From: CAVXXD01 sp963765625
Lineage (GTDB): Bacteria > Actinomycetota > Geothermincolia > Geothermincolales > Geothermincolaceae
Direction: 5' to 3'
NCBI GenBank assembly: GCA_963765625.1
Contig: CAVXXD010000016.1
Span: 177,195-241,194, forward strand
Length of the DNA stretch: 64,000 nt
Numbering within the stretch: the stretch's first letter is position 1; the number at the start of each line of letters is the position of its first letter. The translations under genes and the position numbers were made by a program. The notes beneath the pieces are model-generated. The model did no database searches. It worked only from the letters and a program-made list of their open reading frames with translations, and was not told the origin of the DNA. This document shows, piece by piece, positions 42,585-50,848 of the stretch.

Positions 42585-44105
42585 GTGAACATCGGTGAAT
42601 GGCCTACCAGGTGGGCGGCGCGATATCCTGACAAGATCTGTCTCAGGTACGGCGACCTTACCCTGACCAATAGCGAATTCAACACCAGGATCAACCGCCT
42701 GGCCCACGCGTTCCAGGAGTTGGGCGTGAGGAAAGGGGTGCGCGTGGCGGCGCTCATGGCCAACAGCAACTTCTTCCTCGAGGTGTTGCTGGCCCTGAGC
42801 AAGCTGGGCGGGATCATGGTACCTTTGAACTTCCGACTGTCCCCGATAGAGCTGGAGTACATCCTCAACGACTCCTCGCCCATCGCCCTGATCTACTCGC
42901 CCGAGTTCCTGGAGACGGCCGAGGCGCTGAGGGGTAAGGTGCCGTCGATAAAGCATTACCTGTGCGAGCTGGAGGGAGGATCGGCCTCGGACCCGTTGCT
43001 CGAGGAATGGATGAAGGGGAAGACGGACGAGGAGCCGGTCCCCGACGCCGAAGTGGGGATGGACGACTACCAGTTCATCATGTACACGTCAGGGACGACG
43101 GGCAAGCCCAAGGGGGCGGCCATCCTGCACGGCAACTCCCAGTGGAACGCCATCAACGCGATCCATATGTACGCCTTCGCCAACACCGACGTGAGCATGG
43201 TCACCGCCCCGCTCTTCCACATCGGGGGCCTGGCGATCTCCGCCTTTCCCATGATCTACGCGGGCGCCCGGATGGTTATCCAGCGCTTCTTCAACCCGTC
43301 TGAGCTGCTGCAGCTGATCGAGAAGGAAAAGGTCACCATGATGTTCGGTATCCCTGTGATGTTCCTGTTGATGACCCAGATGCCGGAATTCGGCACCACC
43401 GATTATTCCAGCGTGCGGTTCTTCATCTCCGGCGGCGCTCCTATACCCAGGCCGCTCATCGAAACCTGGCTGAACCACGACGTCGTTTTTAACCAGGGTT
43501 ACGGTATGACTGAGACCACCAGTGCCATCACCGCCCTGCGGGGGGAGGACGCCCTGCGCAAACTGGGCTCGTGCGGAAAGCCTGTCTTCCACACCGATAT
43601 CCGCATCATGGGCATGGATGGAGCAGACCTGCCCGTGGGAGAGATGGGCGAGGTGTGGGTCAAGGGCCCCAACGTCATCCGCGAGTACTGGAAGCTCCCC
43701 GAGGCCACGGCGGAGACCATCACCGACGAATGGCTGCATACCGGGGACATGGGGTACGTCGACGACGAAGGCTACCTCTTCCTGGTCGACCGGCGTAAGG
43801 ACATGTACATCAGCGGGGGAGAGAACGTCTATCCCGCCGAGGTTGAGGACGTGCTCATGGCCTTCGAGAAGCTTGCGGATGCCGGGGTCATCGGCATCCC
43901 GGACGATAAATGGGGCGAGGTGGGGCTGGCCGTGGTGGTCGCCACGCCGGGTAGGGAGGTCACCGAGGAGGAGGTCATAACGTTTTGTAAGGAGAGGCTG
44001 GCCAAGTACAAAGTGCCCAAGAAGGTCGTCTTCGTGGAGGCTCTGCCTCGTACCGCCACGGGCAAGATACTGAAAAAGGAACTGAAAGCCCAGTATATCG
44101 AATGA
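42585..44105 (+). CDS. acyl-CoA synthetase (AMP-forming), duplicate copy 2
   Basis: A 506-residue ligase with the same motif set as copy 1 (YTSGTTGKPKGAAI, GYGMTETTSA, VDRRKDMYISGGENVYP, PRTATGKILKKE). About twenty scattered substitutions separate the copies, for example HAFQELGVRKGVR against HALQEMGVRKGAR. Both frames are open, so both may be functional and may have begun to diverge in substrate. The start is GTG 42585 after GAAAGGGGG. Confidence 0.93.
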   Translation: MNIGEWPTRWAARYPDKICLRYGDLTLTNSEFNTRINRLAHAFQELGVRKGVRVAALMANSNFFLEVLLALSKLGGIMVPLNFRLSPIELEYILNDSSPIALIYSPEFLETAEALRGKVPSIKHYLCELEGGSASDPLLEEWMKGKTDEEPVPDAEVGMDDYQFIMYTSGTTGKPKGAAILHGNSQWNAINAIHMYAFANTDVSMVTAPLFHIGGLAISAFPMIYAGARMVIQRFFNPSELLQLIEKEKVTMMFGIPVMFLLMTQMPEFGTTDYSSVRFFISGGAPIPRPLIETWLNHDVVFNQGYGMTETTSAITALRGEDALRKLGSCGKPVFHTDIRIMGMDGADLPVGEMGEVWVKGPNVIREYWKLPEATAETITDEWLHTGDMGYVDDEGYLFLVDRRKDMYISGGENVYPAEVEDVLMAFEKLADAGVIGIPDDKWGEVGLAVVVATPGREVTEEEVITFCKERLAKYKVPKKVVFVEALPRTATGKILKKELKAQYIE

Positions 44106-44210
44106 TAGGCTTTGGGGGGGGGAGTAGACGGGTTCTTCCAGAAATATAGGGGAAGCGGCAGCCAGATCGTGCCGTGAAGGGTAAATGGAATGCTTGGAGG
44201 GTGGTAACTC

Positions 44211-44630
44211 ATGATCGGGGTAGAGGACAAGTTCGAGATCAGATTGATGAGGCATTATGCCGCCAAGCCGATCGGGGACTTCATAGCATGGGTGTCGTCG
44301 GCCATAACGGTAGTGTTATGCTTCCTGACCTTTTATGGTGCACCCAGAGTTTACTCCGGCTACGAGACGCCGCAAGGTATCGTCATCCTGGCTTTCGGGG
44401 GCTTATGCTGCCTCTTCTCGTCCGGGGTGCTCATGGTGAAATGCATCACAAACGACTTCTGGCTGCCCCGCAGCCCGGGATGGCTTTACGGGCTCACCGC
44501 GTTCGTGGTAGTGGTCGCGTCGTTGATCGGGTTGTTGTTCCCCTTCAAGGAAAGCCCGAACTACGGGGCGATGGCGGGGACTTTTCTCACGGGGCTCTTC
44601 CTCATGTTAGGCAGCATGATGAAGTTTTGA
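44211..44630 (+). CDS. small membrane protein, copy 2 (intact)
   Basis: A 139-residue protein with four hydrophobic helices: about 25-45 (FIAWVSSAITVVLCFLTFYG), 58-80, 92-112 (LYGLTAFVVVVASLIGLLF) and 124-137. N-terminus cytoplasmic by the positive-inside rule (RLMRHYAAK). No family recognised. It follows the synthetase gene by 105 bp and is the full-length version of the protein at 40737. Confidence 0.75.
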   Translation: MIGVEDKFEIRLMRHYAAKPIGDFIAWVSSAITVVLCFLTFYGAPRVYSGYETPQGIVILAFGGLCCLFSSGVLMVKCITNDFWLPRSPGWLYGLTAFVVVVASLIGLLFPFKESPNYGAMAGTFLTGLFLMLGSMMKF

Positions 44631-44838
44631 TGCGCGCCGTTCTGGGGTTTTATGGCGGCAAGAGGTGGACTTATTGTGATGACTCCCGGATCATTATGAC
44701 CCTCGAACAGGTAATACTTATAGTAGCCGGATATTGCTGGTGGTTTTCTGTAGTTGCTAATAACGGCAATAATTATTACCAGGTGATGCTGATGCTGGAC
44801 GCGATAAAATCCATAATCCTGCGCGCGAGCGCTATGCC

Positions 44839-45051
44839 TCAGTCCGCGTACCCTCCAACCGTGTCGGTGCCGGTTCCCCTCCAGTTGCGGTACATGGCCC
44901 GCTCGCAGATGATGTTCTTTTCTGAAGAGACCTTGATTGAGGCGCCCTTGGCACCGATGATGTCCCCCATGTTCAGGGTCAGGCTGGAAGATGCTCCCAC
45001 CGATACGCTGGTTTCCTGGGGGGCCTCGGCCTCGAAGACCTCAAGCCCAAC
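44839..45051 (-). pseudogene. fragment of an AEGSTDGG-type surface-repeat protein
   Basis: The minus-strand frame reads VGLEVFEAEAPQ, then SSLTLNMGDIIGAKGASIKV and NIICERAMYRNWRGTGTDTVGGYAD with a stop at 44841-44839. The ICERAMY-x10-D-GG ending matches the end of each repeat in the exported protein at 46.5-49.0 kb (VICERAVYGNERTWAHDSIG). An upstream in-frame stop at about 45,052 leaves only about 70 codons. The flanking 44631-44838 shows no gene. Confidence 0.6.
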
Positions 45052-45118
45052 TCATTTAGCGTTAAAATGGTAAGAGGCCAAGTGTGCAGTGAGCATCAAG
45101 TTAGAGGAGCTATAGCGC

Positions 45119-45367
45119 ATGAACCAACTTTTTGAGATTCCTGGGGTAGGACCGAAGACCGCCGAGGACCTGAACCTGCTCGGAATAAGCAGAGTCGACG
45201 ACCTGAATGGAAAGGACCCCGAAGAGCTTTACGCGAGACTATGCAGCGTCAGAGGGCAACAGCTCGACAGATGCGTGCTGTACGTCTTCCGATGCGCAGT
45301 CTATTATGCCACCGAAGAGACGCATGACCCGGACAAGCTGAAATGGTGGAACTGGAAAGACAAATAA
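45119..45367 (+). CDS. helix-hairpin-helix protein of the Cdd1 (pathogenicity-locus) family
   Basis: An 82-residue protein. FEIPGVGPKTAEDLNLLGI is a helix-hairpin-helix motif, and the C-terminal half (DRCVLYVFRCAVYYA...KWWNWKD) is the conserved Cdd1 signature as I know it. Such small proteins are thought to bind nucleic acid non-specifically; the cellular role is undefined. GAGGAG lies about ten bases before the ATG. It stands alone, close to the right end of the island. Confidence 0.85.
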   Translation: MNQLFEIPGVGPKTAEDLNLLGISRVDDLNGKDPEELYARLCSVRGQQLDRCVLYVFRCAVYYATEETHDPDKLKWWNWKDK

Positions 45368-45454
45368 CCCCCCACACCCTGCGCCACCCCTTCGCCACGC
45401 ACCTCGCAAGCTAGCAGCTTAATTGCCTATCCTTCGCTTGCATGCCGCAGCTCA

Positions 45455-46202
45455 TCATCGCTTCATCAGCGCGAACACACCCCAACCCAGGTATTCACGT
45501 GTGTAAGCGGCGTAGCGCTCGGGTTCCGAGGTCAGTTTGGCTCGAACATCTTTGGCGAACTCGGCGTCGGGATTAGCTTCAAGCCATCGGCGCATGGTGA
45601 GCCATTTTGCCGCCTCGTATCTGTCCCAGCCGTCCTGGTCCGATAAAACCATTTCCACGACGTCGTAGCCAAGGTGGCCGAAAGACGCGAGAAGTTCCGG
45701 AAGCATGAGAAAGTCGGAGATCGAGCCGGCAAGACACCCCCTGGCAATATCTTCCGTCGGCGGTAACTGCCGCCAGTAGGGCTCGCCGATGAGGATGATC
45801 CCTCCGGTGCGGAGGCTTTGCGCCAGAAGCTCGATAGTGCCGGTGACTCCTCCACCAATCCATGTAGCGCCGAGACAGGCTGCCACACCGAACCTTGTCG
45901 TCCGAGACGTAGCCGGTAGCATCGCCATGGATGAACTTGACTTGATCAGCGACGCCGAGTTCTTCAGCGCGGAGTTTCGCTTGCTCGGTGAACAGCTGGC
46001 TCATGTCGATGCCGGTGCCGGTGACTCCGTAATCGCGTGCCCAGGTGCACAGCATCTCCCCCGAACCGCTGCCGAGGTCGAGCACTCGGGTCCCCGCTTC
46101 CAGACGCAGCGCCGCGCCGAGAGTGGCGAGCTTTTCGGGTGTGAACGGGTTATGGATGCGGTGAGCACTTTCGGTGACGTTGAAGATCCGTGGAATGTCC
46201 AT
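45455..46202 (-). pseudogene. class I SAM-dependent methyltransferase, one frameshift
   Basis: The N-terminal part (MDIPRIFNVTESAHRIHNPF) carries motif I VLDLGSGSGEML and GTGIDMSQLF. The frame is lost near 45,893 (DDKVRCG against the expected DKVRFGVAACLGATWIGG), and the remaining frame runs to the stop at 45455 with GGIILIGEPYWRQLP and WGVFALMKR. Joined length is about 249 residues, normal for small-molecule methyltransferases. The substrate is unknown. The start at 46202 follows AAGGAGA. A single indel inactivates it as written. Confidence 0.8.
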
Positions 46203-46467
46203 TTCGGGAAATCTCCTTATGGGTGTAAGTAGGTCCTTCCTATAGGCATTTTATCATTTGCTTGGGCTACCCCACAGAAAGGCGGGGGAAAGGGATACGA
46301 GCTTATCAACGGTGAAACGACGATGACGTCGGATTCGCCCCCCACAGAGAACGCGCCAGGGCCGATTGCCGGCAAGACGGCGCAGAGTGGTTTTGATGAC
46401 ACACTCGGCATTCGCGTTTCTCTACCAGGCGCCGGTCGTCAATCTCACCTGACCCCGACGTTGACGA
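46203..46467. other. intergenic, no supported feature
   Basis: 265 bp between two minus-strand genes. I see no RNA gene, clear terminator or repeat. It must contain the promoter of the methyltransferase gene, but no convincing -35/-10 pair stands out. Confidence 0.3.
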
Positions 46468-49032
46468 TCAGGGGGCGAAGCCTATGGAATCGGTCGCCCA
46501 GGTGCGCTCGTTGCCGTACAAGGAGCGTTCACAAATGACCCCAGCGCCGCTCGCCTCAACCCTGGTTGATACGTTGTAGTTGACCACGTAATCGTTGACC
46601 TTGTAGGTGACCCGAGAGTAGGCAGGGATCTTCACATCCTGCAGCTCTGCCGGGCTCACCAGCCCGTCGGGGGTCATGAACTCGATGTCGGCGCCGACCT
46701 CTGCGCCGTTGGGATTTTGCACCAGCACGAAGGTCTCCATCCCCCCGTCGGTAGAGCCCTCGGCGAGGAACCACAGCGGCCTGGCCTGGACGGCGCCGAT
46801 GGAGTCGTGGGCCCACGCGCGGTCGTTGCCGTAGACCGAGCGCTCCGCGATGACCGGGAGGTCACTCTCGACGACGCTGGAGATGTTAAAATCGGCCACC
46901 CAGTCGTTGGCCTTGAAGGTATAGCGGGAGCCGGGCGGAACCGTTACCGGGTCCGGCCCGGGCACGATGCCCGCGGAGGTCATGAAATCGAGGTCGACAG
47001 TGGCCGGGTCGCCGTTGGGGTTCTGCACCAGCACGAAGGTCTCCATGCCGCCGTCGGTAGAGCCCTCGGCGAGGAACCATTGGGCGGCCGGTTCCATCAC
47101 GCCAATGGAGTCGTGCGCCCAGGTGCGCTCGTTGCCGTAGACGGCGCGCTCGCAGATGACGTCTCCCCCCGACGACTTGACCGCGGTCGAGACGTCGTAG
47201 TCGGTCACGTAATCGTTCGCCTTGAAGGTAACGCGCGAGTTCGCGGCGACTGGGAAGCTCTGCAGCTTTTCCGGGGAGACGACGCCCGAACCGGTCATGA
47301 AAGAGAGGCTTACGTCGACATCGGTATCGTTCGGGTTCTGCACCAGCACGAAGGTCTCCATGCCGCCGTCGGTAGAGCCCTCGGCGAGGAACCATTGGGC
47401 GGCCGGTTCCATCACGCCAATGGAGTCGTGCGCCCAGGTGCGCTCGTTGCCGTAGACGGCGCGCTCGCAGATGACCGGGCCGCCGGTGGGAGTCACCTTG
47501 GTCGAGATGTCGTAGTCGGTTACGTAATCGTTCGCCTTGAAGGTAACCCGGGAGTTGCCGGGGATATAAACAGCCTTCAGCTCTGAAGGTGCCACCGGCC
47601 CCACCCCGGTCATGAAGGTCACGTCGACCCAGGCTCCGGTCGGGCTGGGATTCTGCACCAGCACGAAGGTCTCCATGCCGCCGTCGGTCGAGCCCTCAGC
47701 GAGGTACCAGGGGCTGAAGGAGCGGATGTCGGCCGAGTAGAGGAGGGCATCCAGGTCGATCGTTTCGTTGTTTATGCCGTTCCAGATTACGTGAGGATTG
47801 CCGAGTGAGTCGACGGCAAGCTTCGGATAGGACTCGGAGCAGTCGGATACGAGGACCGGCTCGGACCAGCCGTCCCCGGTGTCCCTCGAATACCAGAGTT
47901 CGACGTGGGAACCCGTGCTCTGCACCCAGATGGCATGCGCCAGCCCGTCGGGCCCGAGTGCCATATCTGCAAAGTAATTATCGGTACCCGGGCTTATATT
48001 GACAGCCTCGGTCCAGCCGCTGCCGGGATTGGTCCAGTAGAAGATGCCGGACACGGAACCCAGGTATCCGCTGCAGATGACGTGTGGTTGTCCGTCAGGG
48101 CTCACCACCATGGTCGCGTTATTGATATCGGTCAAGCCCGCTGCCAGGTTGACGGGAGAAGACCAGCCACTCCCGGTGTTCGAGATGTAGTAGACACGAT
48201 TGGGATCGGACAGGACACTCACCATGACATGCATCCCGCCAGCCGCATCTACTTCAAGTGTCGGTATATATCCCGGCTCGCTTCCGGAGATCACCTGGGG
48301 CCCGTGCCAGACGCCATACATATCTCTTGTCGTACAGATAACCTTGCCCTCGCCGGCGTCGGTGCAGTACCATGCGACGACGCAACAATCAATCTCGACG
48401 ATGGATATCCGAGGATCCTGGCCGTCGGTATAGCTTCCCGAGATCCTGACCGGAGGGTACCACCCGTAGCCTGTACCCGATACGTAATATATCTTGCGGT
48501 CGCCGGAGTAAGTGCCGCTGTAGACCACGTGCGGCCGCCCACTGGCATCGACGGCCACATCCGCATCAGAGTTGTCCACGGATTCACCGTTGAGCGAGAT
48601 ATTGACGGAGAACGACCATCCGCCATCTCCCAGTGACCTGTAAAAGATGGAATCGGAATGCGCCTCTGCCGAGTACTCGGTCCAGACCACGTGCAGAACA
48701 CCACTTATTTCGATTGCCATCCTCGGATTGTAGGCATTATCGAACCCGCTCGAGACCATGTATGGCTCTGACCAGACCTCGCCCTTGTTTTCCGAGTAAT
48801 AGACATTCGTATACAGCGATGTCCCCTTGGCCGTCCACAGCACGTAGATGGTGTTCCCGTATGGATCCATGAGATAATCCAAGTCACCGATATCCGTCAT
48901 GCCTTCGATGGATACGCTGACCGGCTCGGACCATCCCGGAAAAGAGAGGACGCCGGGAGCGCCCGACAAGATCACGGCGAAGACGAGCGCAACGGATGCG
49001 ACCATCATAAAGGAGAGACTGGCCTTCTTCAC
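46468..49032 (-). CDS. exported beta-propeller protein with four AEGSTDGG repeats
   Basis: About 854 residues. The N-terminal signal peptide is KKASLSFMMVASVALVFAVIL. Residues about 35-440 resemble sialidase/BNR-type propeller blades (recurrent GxGWSxPVxxS and P-H-V-W motifs). Four repeats of about 105 residues follow, each starting LAEGSTDGGMETFVLVQNP and ending VICERAVYGNERTWAHDSIG. Two repeats are nearly identical in DNA (47022-47160 and 47337-47475, 315-bp offset), showing recent gene conversion or duplication. Probably cell-surface. GTG 49032 is preferred as start because GGAGG is seven bases upstream; at ATG 49038 it would be only one base away. Confidence 0.85.
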   Translation of the reverse strand: MKKASLSFMMVASVALVFAVILSGAPGVLSFPGWSEPVSVSIEGMTDIGDLDYLMDPYGNTIYVLWTAKGTSLYTNVYYSENKGEVWSEPYMVSSGFDNAYNPRMAIEISGVLHVVWTEYSAEAHSDSIFYRSLGDGGWSFSVNISLNGESVDNSDADVAVDASGRPHVVYSGTYSGDRKIYYVSGTGYGWYPPVRISGSYTDGQDPRISIVEIDCCVVAWYCTDAGEGKVICTTRDMYGVWHGPQVISGSEPGYIPTLEVDAAGGMHVMVSVLSDPNRVYYISNTGSGWSSPVNLAAGLTDINNATMVVSPDGQPHVICSGYLGSVSGIFYWTNPGSGWTEAVNISPGTDNYFADMALGPDGLAHAIWVQSTGSHVELWYSRDTGDGWSEPVLVSDCSESYPKLAVDSLGNPHVIWNGINNETIDLDALLYSADIRSFSPWYLAEGSTDGGMETFVLVQNPSPTGAWVDVTFMTGVGPVAPSELKAVYIPGNSRVTFKANDYVTDYDISTKVTPTGGPVICERAVYGNERTWAHDSIGVMEPAAQWFLAEGSTDGGMETFVLVQNPNDTDVDVSLSFMTGSGVVSPEKLQSFPVAANSRVTFKANDYVTDYDVSTAVKSSGGDVICERAVYGNERTWAHDSIGVMEPAAQWFLAEGSTDGGMETFVLVQNPNGDPATVDLDFMTSAGIVPGPDPVTVPPGSRYTFKANDWVADFNISSVVESDLPVIAERSVYGNDRAWAHDSIGAVQARPLWFLAEGSTDGGMETFVLVQNPNGAEVGADIEFMTPDGLVSPAELQDVKIPAYSRVTYKVNDYVVNYNVSTRVEASGAGVICERSLYGNERTWATDSIGFAP

Positions 49033-49287
49033 GTTCATACCTCCTCGAGACTTGCCGGATCGCAATAGTTCAAATACTGGTGCCTGGTGTCAGCTGGTCA
49101 GTGCCGCCTGGATCCCCGGCGCAGCACTCTCATTATATCGTCCAGCAACGCAACAACGTTGAGTACCAACGTTACAGCTCCGTTTGTATACAAGATTCAA
49201 AATGTGGTACTTCAGTTTTCTCCGCCGCGTTGACAACCTCGCTGATCCAAATGGCTATAGGTGGCACGGAAACCTCAAGCTTAGCGA

Positions 49288-49384
49288 GCAAAATAATGCA
49301 GGTCAGATAATATGGCATCTGACCTGCTGTTCTTCTGGTGGTGAGAGGCGGACTTGAACCGCCGACACCTGGATTTTCAGTCCA
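49288..49384 (-). repeat. right direct repeat (intact tRNA-Phe side)
   Basis: 97 bp matching 9184-9280 with four mismatches and no indel. It covers the terminator and the 3' 49 nt of tRNA-Phe. Similarity ends inside the anticodon arm, a typical crossover region for tRNA-targeting integrases. Confidence 0.8.
49298..49326 (-). terminator. intrinsic terminator of the tRNA operon
   Basis: On the minus strand an 11-bp stem GCAGGTCAGAT / ATCTGACCTGC with an 7-nt loop follows tRNA-Phe by about 10 nt. The T-rich ATTATTTTGC comes next. The same hairpin (9194-9222) is in the left direct repeat. Confidence 0.75.
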
Positions 49385-49411
49385 GTGCTCTACCAACTGA
49401 GCTACCTCACC
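49336..49411 (-). tRNA. tRNA-Phe (GAA)
   Basis: 76 nt including encoded CCA. Acceptor stem GGTGAGG/TCTCACC with a G-T pair, D-arm AGCTCAGTTGGTAGAGCA, anticodon loop CTGAAAA giving GAA, and T-arm GGCGG-TTCAAGT-CCGCC. Last gene of a three-tRNA operon and the apparent insertion site of the 40-kb island. Confidence 0.97.
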
Positions 49412-49450
49412 ATGCAATCCCTATATCAACCCCGCGTGGGGCGAATAAAC

Positions 49451-49528
49451 TGGCGGAACCGACGGGATTTGAACCCGCGATCTCCGGCTTGACAGGCCGG
49501 CGTGTTAACCAGGCTACACCACGGCTCC
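49451..49528 (-). tRNA. tRNA-Asp (GTC)
   Basis: 78 nt with encoded CCA. Acceptor GGAGCCG/CGGTTCC (one G-T pair), anticodon loop CTGTCAA giving GTC, T-loop TTCAAAT. Middle gene of the operon, 39 nt from tRNA-Phe. Confidence 0.96.
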
Positions 49529-49583
49529 GCGATCGAACTCACTGTCTAAGTATAAATCCCCTTCCAGGGCGATTCAATTCAAA

Positions 49584-49659
49584 TGGTGCCCCCAGCGGAA
49601 TTCGAATCCGCGCCGCCGCCTTGAAAGGGCGGTGTCCTAGGCCGCTAGACGATGGGGGC
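49584..49659 (-). tRNA. tRNA-Glu (TTC)
   Basis: 76 nt with encoded CCA. Acceptor GCCCCCA paired with TGGGGGC, anticodon loop CTTTCAA giving TTC, T-loop TTCGAAT. First gene of the Glu-Asp-Phe operon. Confidence 0.96.
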
Positions 49660-49696
49660 TCACATATCATCAAATACCATTCTAGACAACCAGTAT

Positions 49697-49725
49697 ATGA
49701 TACTCATATGAACTGCATCATGCAA
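49697..49725 (-). promoter_or_regulatory. probable promoter of the tRNA operon
   Basis: On the minus strand TTGCAT (49725-49720) and TATCAT (49702-49697) are separated by exactly 17 bp, about 38 bp before tRNA-Glu. The pair only approximates the consensus. Confidence 0.4.
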
Positions 49726-49829
49726 TGAAATATTAGATTGCTTCGCTTCATGCTCACAGTGACAGGTTTTTGGTAGAATGTGCGGTGTTGTGACGTCATG
49801 GCCCCACCCGCAACCCGAAAGGCAGAGGT

Positions 49830-50327
49830 ATGGAAACCGATATAAAGATTCTAAAGAAGCAGGCCGCCGGGCGCGAGAAGGAGATGGACGCCTTCTGCGA
49901 ATGGCTGGGCGAGAAGGGGCCGTCCGCCACCAGACTGGATAAACGCTTTAAGCAGCTGCTGGAGGAGATGATGGCCCACTTCGACTGCACCACCTGCGCC
50001 GCCTGCTGCACCGAAGCCTACGTGGTGATTGGCACCGAGGACGTGGGGCGCATGGCTAAGACAGTGGGCATGACACGCTCCGACTTCCGCACCGCCTACG
50101 TGGCCCGCAACGAGGATGGCGACCAGTGCTTCGACCGTATTCCCTGCCCTTTCCTCGCACGCAACAAGATGTGCAAGCACTACGAGTCTCGCCCTGAATG
50201 CTGCAGCGAGTACCCCTACTCGCTGGCCGTGGACTGCAAGACGCAGCTGGAAAACCTCAGCTCCAACTACCTGGTCTGCCCGGTGATCTACCTGGCGCTG
50301 GACCGCCTCAAGGAGGAGTTTTCCTAA
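49830..50327 (+). CDS. YkgJ-type cysteine cluster protein
   Basis: A 165-residue protein with the cysteine-cluster pattern: CTTCAACC (residues about 52-59), IPCPFLARNKMCKHYESRPECCSEYP, and a final CP near VCPVIYL. The family probably binds Zn or an Fe-S cluster; the role is unclear. AGAGGT precedes the ATG. The VOC gene begins immediately after its stop (TAAATG), so they form an operon. Confidence 0.87.
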   Translation: METDIKILKKQAAGREKEMDAFCEWLGEKGPSATRLDKRFKQLLEEMMAHFDCTTCAACCTEAYVVIGTEDVGRMAKTVGMTRSDFRTAYVARNEDGDQCFDRIPCPFLARNKMCKHYESRPECCSEYPYSLAVDCKTQLENLSSNYLVCPVIYLALDRLKEEFS

Positions 50328-50780
50328 ATGGATCTGAAACGCTATGACTGGGTGGAGAAGGTCGACCACTTCGGCATCGCCGTGCGGGACCACCAGGCGG
50401 CCGCCGCCTTCCTGCGGGACGCGCTGGGCGCGGTCAAGGTCAACGAGGTGGAGTGGGGATCCTTCTTCTTTTCCACCTACCTGCTGGGAAACGCTTCCAT
50501 GCTCGAACTGGTCTGGGCTTCCTCGCCCGACCACTTCATCAACCGCTTCATAGAGAAGCGGGGGGAAGGCATTCACCACGTCACCCTCAAGGTCACCGAC
50601 CTGCATGCCGCGGTTGAGCACCTCAAGGGCATGGGTATCGAATGCTTCGACATCGACGACTCCAACCCCGCCTGGAAGGAAGCCTTTATCCACCCGCGGG
50701 ACGCGCTGGGTATCCTCATCCAGCTGGCCGAATACCCCGAAGAGGCCTGGTATCCGGAGGGTATCGACGGCTCTGGATGA
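50328..50780 (+). CDS. VOC family protein (methylmalonyl-CoA epimerase/glyoxalase-like)
   Basis: A 150-residue protein with the VOC betaalphabetabetabeta repeats: VDHFGIAVRDHQAAAAFLRDALG at the start, LELVW for a metal-binding Glu, and GIHHVTLKVTDLHAAVEHLKGMG in the second half. Metal ligands would be His in VDHFGI, Glu in LELVW, His in GIHHVTL and a C-terminal Glu/Gln. The pattern most resembles methylmalonyl-CoA epimerase, but glyoxalase or dioxygenase activity cannot be excluded. Directly downstream of the cysteine-cluster gene. Confidence 0.85.
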   Translation: MDLKRYDWVEKVDHFGIAVRDHQAAAAFLRDALGAVKVNEVEWGSFFFSTYLLGNASMLELVWASSPDHFINRFIEKRGEGIHHVTLKVTDLHAAVEHLKGMGIECFDIDDSNPAWKEAFIHPRDALGILIQLAEYPEEAWYPEGIDGSG

Positions 50781-50848
50781 GTCCGGGTCACTAAAGTTAT
50801 AATATGTAACAAAGAAGGCGAGCCCGATTCAACATAGGGGTATTCGGT

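Larger units (their letters stand above)
9184..49384. mobile_element. putative 40-kb genomic island inserted at tRNA-Phe
   Basis: The limits are two direct repeats (9184-9280 and 49288-49384; 97 bp, four mismatches by eye) that contain the last 49 nt of tRNA-Phe plus its terminator. The right copy is part of an intact tRNA and the left is an orphan 3' end, in the same orientation. This is the arrangement left when an element integrates at a tRNA 3' end and rebuilds the gene at one junction. The block carries the catabolic genes, duplications and a private promoter family. No integrase, transposase or conjugation gene is visible, so mobility is historical at best. An ancient segmental rearrangement is the alternative. 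Confidence 0.6.

Noticed and set aside
44174..45073. 299-codon plus-strand frame overlapping the second small membrane protein
   Set aside because: The overlapping +139-residue frame is hydrophobic and conserved between copies; this one is not, and runs across a pseudogene.
46717..47586. 289-codon antisense frame inside the repeat protein gene
   Set aside because: It arises from the repeated DNA on the opposite strand and has no start signals.
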